DNA from: Candidula unifasciata
Lineage: Eukaryota; Mollusca; Gastropoda; Stylommatophora; Geomitridae
Assembly: GCA_905116865.2 (NCBI GenBank)
Contig: CAJHNH020000494.1
Coordinates: forward strand, 1,135,531 to 1,199,530
Direction of reading: 5' to 3'
Length of the DNA stretch: 64,000 nucleotides
Shown: positions 1 to 9,632 of the stretch, piece by piece
Position numbering within the stretch: position 1 is the first letter of the stretch
Layout of the letters: each line of letters opens with the position of its first letter
Made by a program: the position numbers and the translations under genes
Notes under the pieces: model-generated
The model's input: the letters and a program-made list of their open reading frames with translations, nothing else
Told to the model about the DNA's origin: nothing
Database searches by the model: none

Positions 1-870
1 GATCAAGTTTTTAAACTTTTTATTTTCGGAATTCTAAAAATTGTTCCTTCAATGAAAGACACAGCACAGCACTGTGGACACAACCAAATATTGTTTTCTA
101 GTTAACTATTGACATGTTTACTGATAAGTTTGCACAAAGTACCATTTGTTTCCTTTAGATTTCACTTTCACAAATAAGTAATTTTGGAGCTGTTGTAATG
201 TAATGTTTATATTTAAACATTTTTTTGCAGGTTAAAGACCGGGAAAATAAATGAGCCTAAAAAACCAAATTTGGAGTTTTTTTTAAATTTCGAAAAAACC
301 CAAAAGGAGGGGGGGGGGGGGGGGGGGTGTGTGGGGTTTTCAAATAAAGATTCTGAAAGACTGGATTAAAAAGAAATGTTGTAGGAGGGAAAAAAAAGTT
401 AAACCTTAGATTGTTTGTAAAGTACCACATTTCCCCCCAAATTTAAGTTTCAAATTGAGGGTTGTCTTATATGGGAAGTGAAAACATTTTTAAAACCCTT
501 TATGGTGGCATTATATAAGGATAAATGTTGAAGTGAGAGATGATGTAATACTGTCTTATAGGCGTAGAGGTAAAGTAGTAGCTGGAATATCATATATCAA
601 ATGCTGTCTCCAAAAGGAAGGTCACTAGCAGGGCAATGAATTTCCACAATTATCTGACTGTGGCTGTATATTTCTGTTGCACCATCTCTTGGCTACCAAG
701 TGCCAGCGATTCTTTTCTTGAGTTCACTGTAGGCAGCTGTCAAATATTCTGAGCTAACCAGCTGAAGGGAATGGTGGGTAGTTCACTTCTGCTGGTCGAG
801 TGGATGAGTGTGTGTGTACACCCGTCTGTAACTGTAGGCCTAACTGGCACATACGCTGTTGAAAAATGAA
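1..870. other. Non-coding, no gene seen
   Basis: AT-rich flank in or beyond the RABGEF1 gene. It holds a run of 19 G (309-327) and, around 420-470, a stretch resembling the TIR of the MITE at 51808 (TACCACATTTCCCC). No exon-like open frame with splice sites was found. Confidence 0.6.
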
Positions 871-975
871 GAGCTAGTCCACTGGCCGATCTTGCACTGC
901 ACCAGTCGATCTTGTACATACACTAGTCTTATCTTGTATTTAGACTGGTCTATCTTGTATGTACACTGTTAGCAA
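871..975. repeat. Degenerate short tandem repeat
   Basis: About four or five imperfect copies of a roughly 24-bp motif built on ACTGGTC and ATCTTGTA (for example 899-922, 924-946, 948-970). Confidence 0.5.
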
Positions 976-1086
976 CTGAAGACTTTCAAGTGAACTAGAC
1001 TGCTAGTCTCACATCTATATACATGACTCAATGTCTACCAGACACAACACACACACTACTGACAACTGCTGCAAGACTCAACAAGC

Positions 1087-1150
1087 ACACCCAACTCACC
1101 ACATTGGTGAAGTCACAGCCCTTCTTGCCACTCCTTACATTATTCTAGAC
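1087..1150 (-). repeat. Decayed duplicate of RABGEF1 exon 6 end and donor (copy 1)
   Basis: Minus strand reads GGCTGTGACTTCACCAATGTG|GTGAGT (1120-1094), matching GGCTATTACTTCACCAACCTG|GTGAGT of the real exon. The GTGAGT donor at 1099-1094 is intact. Confidence 0.75.
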
Positions 1151-1317
1151 CAGAACTGTTCAACTGGGTTTACTCAGGGGGACCAGAATGTGGAAAATGT
1201 GAATCGTCATAGCCCAGAGGCCTAACCCCAGCACAGAAATATCATTTTACAATACAACTGACAATGATCCCCGGGTCATTTGCTAGGCCTCCACGGGCCG
1301 CCAGTTACACAGCCCTA
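1151..1317. mobile_element. hAT-like MITE with perfect 8-bp target duplication
   Basis: 167 bp with imperfect 17-bp terminal inverted repeats (CAGAACTGTTCAACTGG / end CCAGTTACACAGCCCTA). It is flanked on both sides by TTCTAGAC (1143-1150 and 1318-1325). An 8-bp duplication and a CAG-start TIR are typical of hAT transposons. It has no coding capacity. The right half resembles 39135-39232. Confidence 0.75.
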
Positions 1318-1325
1318 TTCTAGAC

Positions 1326-1405
1326 CTACCTTTTAAACACACCACGACACAACATGCACACCTGACTCACCACACTGGTGAAGTAATGGCACTTCTCTTA
1401 GATTA
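1326..1405 (-). repeat. Decayed duplicate of RABGEF1 exon 6 end and donor (copy 2)
   Basis: Minus strand reads GCCATTACTTCACCAGTGTG|GTGAGT (1390-1365). Similarity to the real exon continues into the intron (CACAACATGCAC, TAAACACA), so the duplicated unit includes exon end, donor and about 60 bp of intron. Confidence 0.78.
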
Positions 1406-1413
1406 CAATAGAC

Positions 1414-1812
1414 CAGTGCTCTTCAACTTTTTTTTTTCAAGTTCTACTTCCCTTGAAGTAGACCTCCCCCAACCACATAACAAAAGAAACTATGACAATA
1501 CACCCCCCTCCCCCAACCCCATAACAAATAACAAAAGAAACAATCACCAACTGAAATTTTAGTTAGTGTCCAAATATCAATGACATTGTTGATATTTGTT
1601 TTCTTGTTATATCTGTTATTTTTGGTCAGATATTGGATAAGGCACAAACGGAGATCACTCTTCACATCAAGCTGGCAACACTGTTCTGTTTTCACGACTG
1701 TTAAAACTGAAAATCTGGATTATTGCAAGCACAAATGTACTCAGTTTCAAAACTGTTTGATGTCCTCTTGAAACTTTCTCACCCCTCCCCTCCCTCAGGT
1801 GGAAGACCACTG
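1414..1812. mobile_element. Second hAT-like MITE
   Basis: 399 bp starting CAGTGCTCTTCAACTT and ending AGGTGGAAGACCACTG, imperfect inverted termini. Flanks are CAATAGAC (1406-1413) and GTCTAGAC (1813-1820), an imperfect 8-bp duplication. The interior is C-rich with two similar ACATAACAAA-containing blocks; it does not encode a protein. Confidence 0.55.
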
Positions 1813-1866
1813 GTCTAGACCCACCCTATAAACACATTACTCACACAACATGCACCCCCGACTCAC

Positions 1867-2123
1867 CAGGTTGGTGAAGTAATAGCCTGCCTCGCCGCTC
1901 ATCAGCCGGTTGGGGTTAGCAAAGCGAGTGATGAACTGTATATTAGAGTGCAGAAGGGGAGGGTTGGCCTTGAGAACTATGTAGATGAGAGCTGGCAGGA
2001 ACTCGTCGGCACTGGCAGGGCCCTGCTTGGACTGTTGCAGGACTTCAAAGATGTGCTTGCTGCAGCTGACGATGTGCTGTAGCTTGTCCTGGCTGCTCCT
2101 CTTGGAATCCATCTCTATGATAT
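1867..2123 (-). CDS. RABGEF1: RABGEF1 coding exon 6: catalytic half of VPS9 domain
   Basis: A 257-nt exon encodes residues 268-353, starting DIIEMDSKR and ending GYYFTNL. It carries the VPS9 signature: [29 protein letters not shown] (catalytic Asp at about 307), SNIQFITRF, and [13 protein letters not shown] with the conserved Tyr and Thr (about 349 and 351). In human Rabex-5 the equivalent Asp and Tyr are required for exchange activity. The acceptor is AGATATC-side TGTGTAG at 2124 and the donor AACCTG|GTGAGT at 1866. The following exon is not in the window. Two decayed copies of the exon end and donor sit downstream (see 1087-1126 and 1326-1405). Confidence 0.96.
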
Positions 2124-2169
2124 CTACACAGAGAAACAGATACAAACCTCAGTTACTATTCTTGTTAGA

Positions 2170-2420
2170 TCACAGCCGTCTTGGCTCCCACATCTCTAGG
2201 CATCAATTCACTACCAAGTGCTGCAGAACCAAACAATCAATCAGCCTGTTCATTTCCAAACACACCAGCATGACCTGGAGAAAATATCTAAAGGATGCTA
2301 ACAAACTGGGACCTCTGAAGTGATGCTTGCCTTCCTGCTGAGTCAGTTACATTCACTAAATCTGTGTGAAGCAGAAAGCTGAAGTGACCACCTCCAACTC
2401 CATTCTCAAACTAGATTTTG
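2170..2420 (-). pseudogene. RNase H-type LINE fragment
   Basis: The minus strand contains PGHAGVFGNEQAD, then a stop, then LFGSAALGSELM. Further 5' it has SSLRMELEVVTSAF. These are the conserved blocks of the RNase H domain family found more intact at 11880-12440 and 56225-56620. Stops and frame breaks make it dead. Confidence 0.75.
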
Positions 2421-3080
2421 TGATATATTCAGGGCCTTGTTGCACTAAGCGATGTTCATTCTAACCCCAGAAACCTTGTTCAACCATACATTCTGATACA
2501 TGCTGCGGTTATATCAGGACATCTGAGGGTTAGGAAGTAAGTAACGATATACTGTCTGCATGGCGAGAGTTAATATGTTGTGGGGGTGTCGTGATATAGC
2601 TTCGTTCGCTCGCCGTATACAATCTTTGTGGGAGGTTGTGTTGTCGTGAGTCTCTTTGACGCCCCTGTGTACAAGTAAGAAGCATTAGAGGGGGAAACGC
2701 CACAGGCACAGCGGTTTGTGAGTATCAAAACTGGGATGTTTTCGTATGAAATACAAAAACATGCCAGTTTTGCTACTCACGAACTGTCGCGCAAGTAGCC
2801 CAACGTGCCATAAGTTCACAAATGAGTGGTTACAACATGAGAAAATAGAGAAGTTTTCAACCGTTGAAAATGAGGAGTACATAACACCCCCACAACATAT
2901 GACAGGTCGTGTGACCGGCCGCGGCATGAATGGGACGGGAAGTAACTCTCGGCTAGTGGAAAATATCGTGATAAGAACCGGAAGTTACCTTCTGCCTAGT
3001 GTGAGTGTTTCTGAAATAAAGTCTAGGCATATTTCTGACCTTTTTTCCTCCGAGCTGCACGCCCATTTGCTTTTGCTATG
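2421..3080. mobile_element. Fold-back / MITE-like unit with inverted repeats
   Basis: TATGTTGTGGGGGTGTC (about 2574-2590) recurs inverted as ACACCCCCACAACATATGAC (2885-2904), with further inverted pairs around AAAACTGG...CCAGTTTT (2728-2770). A related end (ACACCCCCGCAACATAGG) lies at 5401-5418. Boundaries and superfamily are uncertain. Confidence 0.4.
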
Positions 3081-3239
3081 AACCCCCGAGCAATTCTTGA
3101 AATCTACAAATGAGCTGGTTGTTTTCTTCACTGATAAATAAAAGTCAGAAGATGCCTTCCATGTAAATGGATCTGTTGGTTGAATTCTCTACATCAGAAA
3201 TCTAAACCACCAAAGAATATTTATATCTTAGCACAGCAT

Positions 3240-3790
3240 GCATGACTAAGCACTGGAGATTCAGATCCAGGAAAAGACAACAAGAGTATGACATAGGAAA
3301 ATTCACAGAAGACAAGCAAGCAGGAACATGGGGTCACAGATATCAGCTGACAATCATAGAAAGCATATTGATTCTTACCCAATTCTACCATCGGATCACA
3401 AATCAGAAAAGGAAATTAGTAACCATGGTCACTCTTTAGCAGCAACCAGAAGAGATGACCAAAACGAGGTCACAAAAAGAACATGCCGGCACAGAACTAA
3501 TCCTAAATTACATACAAAGGGAGAAAATAAAATGATTTTCCCACTTCAAGAGAATGTCTTATGGCAGTATACTATACAAGACATTAATCAAAAAAAGATG
3601 TAGAGCACAAGACAGACCAAGAACAAGATGGAAAGATAACATTAGAGAAATTCTACAATAGTAGAATAGTGTCTATGGTTGAGACGGACAGAAGCGCAAG
3701 AGGCAGAAGCTTATATACTCGAAGTGTTAAAAGAAGTGAAGAAGACAAAAGGAAACGGTCTGATGGCTTCAAAACCAGTCTGCAGATTAA
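3240..3790 (+). pseudogene. LINE fragment, C-terminal end
   Basis: 3596-3665 encodes RCRAQDRPRTRWKDNIREIL, the GRPR..W.D.I..IL block at the C-terminus of RTE/CR1-like LINE proteins. After stops, LEVLKEVKKTKG-like codons follow (3718-3757). The upstream part (3240-3590) may be an earlier piece of the same element but is not identifiable. Confidence 0.6.
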
Positions 3791-4062
3791 CTGACCCGAT
3801 GAATCAATGTCAGATTGTGGTATATGGATCTTAATTTGTGCTACAAGTTAGTGCACTGTGCTCTGATTCTCCTTCTGTAACCCAAGTAAGGAGACGAGCA
3901 TTCATGGAAGTAACCATTTGTTAAGAAAGTGATTGTCTCCAAAGCCTAATTCTTTAATATCAGCCAGTATTTTTGCTATAATGTTACAAAAAGGGTGAAG
4001 ATTCCCAGCTAGCTTACAAGTGACTGCAACCAGAAAGCATGACAAACCATTAACTAGCATAC

Positions 4063-4290
4063 CTGTAATGGCACTGTCCAGCTCGTGCCGAATGGCCGGG
4101 TCATCATCGTTAATGACGGTGTCCAGCTGCAGTGCTGTGACCCAGTGTAGGCTGCGGATCCGGTTTTGTAGGGCGAGATCTCTTTCCTCATCGAGCGTGG
4201 TGGGGGAACAGAAGATGTACGGGTACAGGCGAGTCAGAATGTAGCTTTCAGCAAAGTCCATCACCTTATCTATAGTCTCTGATGACAGGT
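4063..4290 (-). CDS. RABGEF1: RABGEF1 coding exon 5: N-terminal half of VPS9 domain
   Basis: A 228-nt exon encodes residues 192-267, beginning DLSSETIDKVMDFAESYILTR. It contains the hallmarks LYPYIFCSPTTLDEERDLALQ and RIRSLHWVT, close to human LYKYVFCPETTDDEKKDLAIQ and RIRALRWVT. The acceptor is CCCTTCCACACAG at 4291 and the donor ATTACAG|GTATGC at 4062. This is the first half of the catalytic Rab5 exchange domain; the invariant catalytic residues lie in the next exon. Confidence 0.95.
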
Positions 4291-4534
4291 CTGTGTGGAA
4301 GGGAGGGGAAACCACCACATTAATTTCCCACAAAAAAGCCTATAAAGTCATTAAAAAAGATCTTTGGTGGAAATGACAATTTAGACTGAACTGCCTTACC
4401 TGGCGTGTTAAATGTAGATCATTCTTGTGACTTTCACACATTAGCAAGACAGCCACACACATTGAAGAGACTGGGGCCTCACCTGTAATATTCCCAGTCT
4501 CCCTGTGTTGATTTCAGGGCCACAAAATAATCTG

Positions 4535-4690
4535 TTGCAAAGCCTGTATAAAAAGTACTGTTACTCCCTATTCTTCTGAGCTGAGCTGATTCAAGAACAA
4601 ACATCACAGCATTTGGGTCATTCCCATATGCGCTCCATCCCCAGCAGCCAGAGCAGAGTTCCACTGCCAGTAGCATTCTGATTATACATC
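4535..4690 (-). pseudogene. 3' end of the RNase H LINE family
   Basis: On the minus strand, GTGGAACTCTGCTCTGGCTG and the following GGGAATGACCCAAATGCTGT match the 3' terminal part of the copy at 11880-12020 (GGAACTCTGTGATGGCTGCT, GGGAATGCCCCGAGTGCTGT). Confidence 0.6.
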
Positions 4691-4784
4691 TGACTTGCCT
4701 TAACTCTGAGCGTCAAGTATTTGCCAGATTCCCTCGTCACTCCCACCAGACTGTGGTGATCCATTTGCTCCTGTGAATTGTACA

Positions 4785-4870
4785 CTATTCTTCTGTGTTG
4801 GAAGTTGGTTTGTTGTGTTGTGGATTACAGCTAGGCTGCAAATATCTGCGCCTTTCAGCCCAAGACAGCA
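4785..4870 (-). repeat. S9 SINE-like repeat
   Basis: Shares GCAGCCTAGCTGTAA(A/T)CCACAACAC (inverted) with copies at 28530, 36640, 61735 and 62390. The family ends in GAAGAAG on its own 3' side. Confidence 0.5.
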
Positions 4871-4973
4871 AACTCCCAACTTGTCGCCCTTAACGACATA
4901 CCTAAAAGAGGCATGAGTCTTTTCTTTTACCCCCCCCCCCTCTCCCCCTAATTGGGACCCCAATACAAGGAAT

Positions 4974-5235
4974 AAAAAGTAAAGTTAAAAAAAAAAAGTA
5001 AAGGACCTTTCTGGCATATTGGGCAAATAGGCTAGAGCTTTATTTTATAGACCAATCCGCACTTGGTGGATAAGTTCAGCATTACGCTGGCTGCCTTTAC
5101 TTCCCAGGACTGCACCTGGTACCCATTTAAGGCTGGGTTGACCGGGAAGCAAAATTTTTTGTTTAAAGTCAGGATCGAATCCACGACTTTCCGATCCGCA
5201 GGCTAGTGTATAGCTGCTACACCACATGACTAACC
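4974..5235 (-). mobile_element. S2 SINE, full length, tRNA-derived
   Basis: Flanked by an 11-bp duplication ATACAAGGAAT (4963-4973, 5236-5246). On the minus strand the head has box A TGGTGTAGCAGC and box B TGGATTCGATCCT. It is followed by the S2 body (GTACCAGGTGCAGTCCTGGG, AAGTAAAGGCAG, TAGCC...TTTGCCC) and ends in AAAGGTCCTTTACTTT. Confidence 0.85.
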
Positions 5236-5246
5236 ATACAAGGAAT

Positions 5247-5538
5247 TAAATGTTTCTTAAAGCCAAAGGTTAGGGCCAGTTCTATATGTTTTGGGACCAT
5301 TAAAAGCACTCACATCGTGGAATACAGACCACGCTATATCGCTGGCTGGTGACAACACAGCGTAAAATTTATTGTGTTGCTGGACGCTCACTAAGCGTGA
5401 CACCCCCGCAACATAGGACAAGCACCTACGACACGACCAGGGATGAATGGCAAGGGAAGTCACTCTCCTTCTTTTCCCGAGTTGGTGAGTTGCACCCTAA
5501 CATCCACATACACAGTCATGGACACAGACAATAGAAAC
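5247..5538. other. Intron sequence
   Basis: Contains a short piece related to the fold-back unit at 2885-2960 (ACACCCCCGCAACATAGG, then GAATGGCAAGGGAAGT). No gene. Confidence 0.45.
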
Positions 5539-5662
5539 CTTTGAAGACTGGGTAACCGTTCAGCTGGTCCTCAAGGGTTCCATAAAACTCTTGGACCATC
5601 TCGGACAAGTCGTCGATATTCAAGTGCTGGTTCTGCTGGACTCGATCTACAAATTCACGCAC
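5539..5662 (-). CDS. RABGEF1: RABGEF1 coding exon 4: helical bundle before VPS9
   Basis: A 124-nt exon encodes residues 151-191 (VREFVDRVQQNQHLNIDDLSEMVQEFYGTL...YPVFK) plus one base. The acceptor is GATCACTTTCAG at 5663 and the donor CAAAG|GTTTCT at 5538. DLSEMVQEFYGTL aligns with human SIEEQSECAQDFYHNV, part of the helical bundle. The last G completes codon 192 (Asp) with the next exon. Confidence 0.87.
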
Positions 5663-5724
5663 CTGAAAGTGATCAATCGTTTGGATTATTTGTCATCAGA
5701 GATTAGTGTAAATTTCCTGTCATC

Positions 5725-5910
5725 TCCCATGTGGGATGCAATTTTTCGTTATTTTGAAGCTTCACCGTGGCTTTTGCCGGGGACCCTAATATAACCTAAT
5801 GGTTGAACTCAGTTTTCATGACCTCCTAAAAGTCATCCCCTTGTGGGATTCAATTTTGAAGCCCCACCCTGGCTGTTGCAGGAGGCCCTAATATAACCTA
5901 ACGATTTAAT
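5725..5910. repeat. Two-copy direct repeat of about 75 bp
   Basis: 5730-5805 and 5840-5908 share GTGGGAT.CAATTTT, TTTTGAAGC(T/C)(T/C)CACC and CCCTAATATAACCTAA. The rest of the intron to 7035 is AT-rich with nothing recognisable. Confidence 0.7.
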
Positions 5911-7035
5911 GTGTACCTCTCCACAGGTGATTCTCATCCATATGGTGGAACTTTGTGTTACCCGATGTTTATCGCTCTGTGTGAAGTCCTCGTGGGGTAA
6001 TATTTACTTACTTACCAGAGGCTAATTTATTATTTCCTGCTTTGATTACTTAGTTTTAATCAATAAAGTGCTTTTAAAATAAAGAAGAACTATCTCTTTT
6101 GATCTAACGACTGTATCATTTGAACAACGAAGAAACAACAGATTGCACAATTTATTGCCCTGCATATTTTTATGTATCTCATTTTTTTTAAAAATTTTTA
6201 ATTCAGTCACTTAATGTCTAAATCTGGAAAAGGTTTGTTTCTATATGCATGGAAGTAATCATTAACTTCATCACAAACACAGCAAAGAATTTACTGATTT
6301 CCTTCCCTTTAACCATTCAAAAGTGGTTTTGGTCCCTTTTCCACAAAAAGCAATGATGCATTATTGAAGTTATATAAGTTTATATTTTTACAAATCTTTT
6401 TTTTTCACCCTAAATAATATCTAAAGAATTATTTTGTTGTTGTTTGGGATAAACATAATCGTAAGCACTATCTACACAAAATGCAGTTCCAACCAGTACC
6501 AAAACACCTGCTACACAGACAAGAGGTTAATAAAATAAAACATTTCTGTGACAGAAGACAGCAAAAACATTTTAGTTTCTTTCAAACGACCAAGACACAT
6601 ATGGGGAATTCAGAGGTACTCAAGAGATCAAATAAATATGAACGTTTCTGTCAAAGTTTTAAAGAAAACAAAACGCCCCTTTTCCTCAACTTACGACCAC
6701 AAAAAAACAACAAATAAATAAATATTAGTAAATAAAGAAAGATAATTACACATTAAAAGAGTTCCAGAAACTGATGCAACCGAGTACATATTAAGCATAT
6801 TTTGCATACGGCAAACTAATTATACGTACACACGCTCAAATTTTGTGTTATATGTACAATTTGTATAACATATTTAAACAGAAAATAGTGTTGAAAAACA
6901 TAAATTAAACTTATGACTAGTCTGACTTTCAACCTGCTAGTCAGAATGGAACTCAGTCGTGAGTCGAGCAGACCCTTTAAAGGGAGTGATAAGTAATTTG
7001 TTTGTTTTAAAGAGAAAAAAAAATACTGATATTAC

Positions 7036-7160
7036 CATTTTGGAAATTTCCACTGCTGCTGATTTTTTCTTCAAGGATTTCAGAAATTCTGCAAATTCCC
7101 CTCCAATTTTCTGACTTTCTGTGCTGCCCCGTCGCAGTTCTTGAATGACCGGCTTGATCT
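7036..7160 (-). CDS. RABGEF1: RABGEF1 coding exon 3: membrane-binding / helical segment
   Basis: A 125-nt exon encodes the end of codon 109 and residues 110-150 (IKPVIQELRRGS...EFAEFLKSLKKKSAAVEISKM). The acceptor is TGATTTTTCAG (7161) and the donor AAAATG|GTAATA (7035). The EFAEFLKSLKKK block aligns with human EFIEFLKTFHKTG, which begins the helical bundle packed against the VPS9 domain. Phase is consistent on both sides. Confidence 0.87.
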
Positions 7161-7284
7161 CTGAAAAATCACAGATGTTGATATGGTTTCAGTCTGTACA
7201 TCAGACAGTCTGACAGGTAATAAGAGACTCCACTGTTCAAGCATGGATGGAGATTGAATAAACTGAGCACTTGTATGTATTGTT

Positions 7285-7480
7285 TGTAACCGAGGAGCTG
7301 CTGGTCCAGCCAGTGCTTACAGCGTTGGGCTCCTATGTGGTAGGTCAGGGTTCAATCATCGCTAAAAGAACTGTGATTTTTCTTTGTCGGGCAAAAAATA
7401 CAAAATCCTAACCTGCAAAGTTTGTGGCAACTGCACTAGTCGTGCAGAATTAAATGCTCAGGCTCACGGACCCCCTATCC
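7285..7480 (+). mobile_element. tRNA-like SINE, single copy seen
   Basis: Box A-like TGGTCCAGCCAGTG and box B-like TCAGGGTTCAATCATC are spaced about 45 bp apart, followed by AAAGAACTGTGATTTTTC. No duplicate of this family is obvious elsewhere in the window. Confidence 0.45.
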
Positions 7481-7689
7481 TACATCACCAAGTGTTAAAT
7501 ATAGACAGTCAAGACAACTGTTTTTGAGTTTGTAGTTATATCACTGCCCTTTTTTGTCATATGCTGATGAGGGCTTTCTAGCCACAAGGTAAATTTTATC
7601 AGTCATGATTGTGACACTGTAAAGCTGACTAGGTCACGTCTGGACTGATATATTTTTATGACTGGCAAACAGCTTAAGACTCTAAACTG

Positions 7690-8025
7690 CTATGGGACAA
7701 AGCTTTACCTCTTTCACTTCACAAAGACATGGCTGCTTCTTCTTTGTTCACCAGCTGCAAGCACCGGTGGCAAAGCCTGGTTTTTCATCCATTAGGACTT
7801 TTAACTTTGTGCCGCCAGGGCCTGAGTTTTGCTCGTACATCCATTTAACTTGCGTATCTGTGTGCAGTTGGTTGTTCCTTGCCTCTTGGGCGGATGCACC
7901 CTCAATTCAAAGCAGACCCCAATTAGTCGACTCACACAACATGCTTGTTGGGGGAGGCAGTGGGTCTATTCTTTTTTCCCTCACAATGAGGCTCCGAAAT
8001 CCACATGAGGAACAGAGACAGATAT
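7690..8025 (-). mobile_element. S1 SINE-like repeat
   Basis: The plus strand carries the S1 family in reverse: TCACCAGCTGCAA, TTGGTTGTTCCTTGCCTC, CCCCAATTAGTCGACTCA, ACAACATGCTTGTTGGGG, CACAATGAGGCTCCG. S1 in its own sense ends in a GAAGAAG tail. Confidence 0.75.
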
Positions 8026-8339
8026 TTGTGTAAACATTTTTAATAATGTCTCTTTCCACTCCAAACTTGTACATATCTTTTCTTATTAATATTTTTAGAT
8101 CACTTATTTCCTCTTTAGAATTAGTTTCTCACAGAACTTTAATTTTTATCTGTGATACAGAATTCCTTTTGTTTTGTTTGCTACAACAATTTGTATGTCT
8201 GCATGTTACCCGCACATCTTTCTCTTTGCAAAGTTTAACTACCCGATACTTTTTTGGTCAATCACTGTACTGTTCTGAAAGCTGCAAAATTCTTTCTTTA
8301 GTCCAATATCTGCTCTGAGTCACTAGACGTCATAGTTTA
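8026..8339. other. Non-coding, no feature identified
   Basis: AT-rich. The 90-codon plus-strand open frame here has no recognisable domain. Confidence 0.5.
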
Positions 8340-8550
8340 ACAAAATATAGGAAAGCAAAAACGGGCGCTCTCAGTTGCTTGGTGTTTGGTGATATCATGA
8401 AGTCAGAGGCTGTCAGTGACTTCCCTGATCCATCTTCTGGGTCTCCCTCTGCCTTGTGGTGTTTCCATTTTCCTTTTGTAAGATCTTGCTGCCAGCATCA
8501 TTAGATTAACTCCCACCAGGAGGTTGAACCATTTCAGTTTTTGTTTCTTA
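8340..8550 (-). pseudogene. RTE LINE 3'-end fragment
   Basis: Diverged copy of 18040-18230: GCGCTCTCAGTTGCTTGGTG, AGTGACTTCC.TGATCCAT, TGCCAGCATCATTAGATTAA align with the 3' coding end of the element at 17969-19449. Confidence 0.7.
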
Positions 8551-8574
8551 ATTTTATTAATTTAATATAACGAT

Positions 8575-8745
8575 GGGTATTATTTCAATGGGCTGTCCTG
8601 GGAAAGTAAAGACAGCCGGCGTAATGCTGACCACATTACCCACCGAGTGCTGATGGTCTGTAAAAATATGGGACGCTCTGCCCATATGCCCGATGCGCCA
8701 AAAGGCGTGAAAAGGGATCTTTACTTTACTTTTTTACTTTATTAT
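8575..8745 (+). mobile_element. S2 SINE, 3' part
   Basis: Lacks the tRNA head; keeps TCCTGGGAAAGTAAAGACAG, GCTGACCACATTACCCACCG and the CGTGAAAAGGGATCTTTACT end. Confidence 0.75.
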
Positions 8746-8879
8746 TTCAATAGTTCTTCTAATCTTATAATTTCTTACATGATCACATTTGATTTTGTTC
8801 ACAAACAGCCTTGATAGCTCTCTGTTATCTTAAACTACAAGCTATGCCTAGTAATACATAATCCTGTGTCAAGACTACC

Positions 8880-9055
8880 ATCAGATAGTGCACTAGAGAG
8901 AGCAGGGCTGGAGGTCGACCATGCAAACAATGGATAGATGGAATATCCCAGGCTGTAAATACCAGCATATACCTAGCACACACCAAGGCACGCACCAGAT
9001 TACAAGACTCTTCAAAACCTGACGCTGAAAGGTAGAACTAGACCAGAGAAGAAGA
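8880..9055 (+). pseudogene. LINE C-terminal fragment
   Basis: Encodes RAGGRPCKQWIDGISQAVN, then TKARTRLQDS. This parallels GRPRRIWIEGVTDNL of the RTE at 17969-19449. Confidence 0.65.
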
Positions 9056-9089
9056 ATACATTAATGCAGCAGCAGTGAAGCACTCCTAC

Positions 9090-9205
9090 CTTTAGTTGGT
9101 GATTTTTTGAGAAATTTGAAGGCACTGCTCTGCTTGCTAGCTGGCTGTACCTTCTGCTTTTCTAGTTTGGACAAAGCAGCCTGTTCATCTGCCAGCTCAG
9201 GTGCA
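9090..9205 (-). CDS. RABGEF1: RABGEF1 coding exon 2: linker
   Basis: This 116-nt exon encodes residues 70-108 (N-APELADEQAALSKLEKQ..., ending KKSPTK). The acceptor is CATCCACAG at 9206 and the donor AAAG|GTAGGA at 9089. Its first base completes codon 70 and its last base is the first base of codon 109, in phase with both neighbours. The sequence is charged and Lys-rich, like the human linker between the MIU and the membrane-binding region (LAERLQREEEEAF... then KKFF). Similarity is only in composition and position, so the call rests on phase, splice sites and context. Confidence 0.8.
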
Positions 9206-9314
9206 CTGTGGATGGACATGTGCTTCATTCAGGGAATAATCATCTATGGACACAATAACTGTGATTTGATAACCATGGTCTGCTCTAGAATGTTTGGAAG
9301 TTCACTGAAAACAA

Positions 9315-9632
9315 AACTGTCTGCGACCTTTAAGGAGCCAGCAACAACAGCCTGTGCCAGATACAGGTTCAGTCAGAACTGTCTGCGACCTTCAAGGAGC
9401 CAGCAACAACAGCCTGTGCCAGATACAGGTTCAGTCAGAACTGTCTGCGACCTTCAAGGAGCCAGCAACAACAGCCTGTGCCAGATACAGGTTCAGTCAG
9501 AAATGTCTGCGACCTTCAAGGAGCCAGCAACAACAGCCTGTGCCAGATACAGGTTCAGTCAGAACTGTCTGCGACCTTCAAGGAGCCAGCAACAACAGCC
9601 TGTGCCAGATACAGGTTCAGTCAGAACTGTCT
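9315..9632. repeat. 62-bp minisatellite, about 5 copies
   Basis: Near-identical units beginning AACTGTCTGCGACCTTCAAG and ending GATACAGGTTCAGTCAG. The unit is not a multiple of three, so successive copies change frame. It lies in the RABGEF1 intron just upstream of coding exon 2. Confidence 0.95.

Noticed and set aside
1..1866. Search for the next RABGEF1 exon (end of VPS9)
   Set aside because: No minus-strand frame here resembles the expected continuation of the domain. The GTGAGT-linked copies at 1371 and 1100 are partial duplicates of exon 6, not new exons.
3902..4062. Extension of RABGEF1 exon 5 through the open frame (MLVNGLSCFLVAV...)
   Set aside because: The GTATGC donor at 4062 joins in phase to the next VPS9 exon; the read-through has no similarity to Rabex-5.
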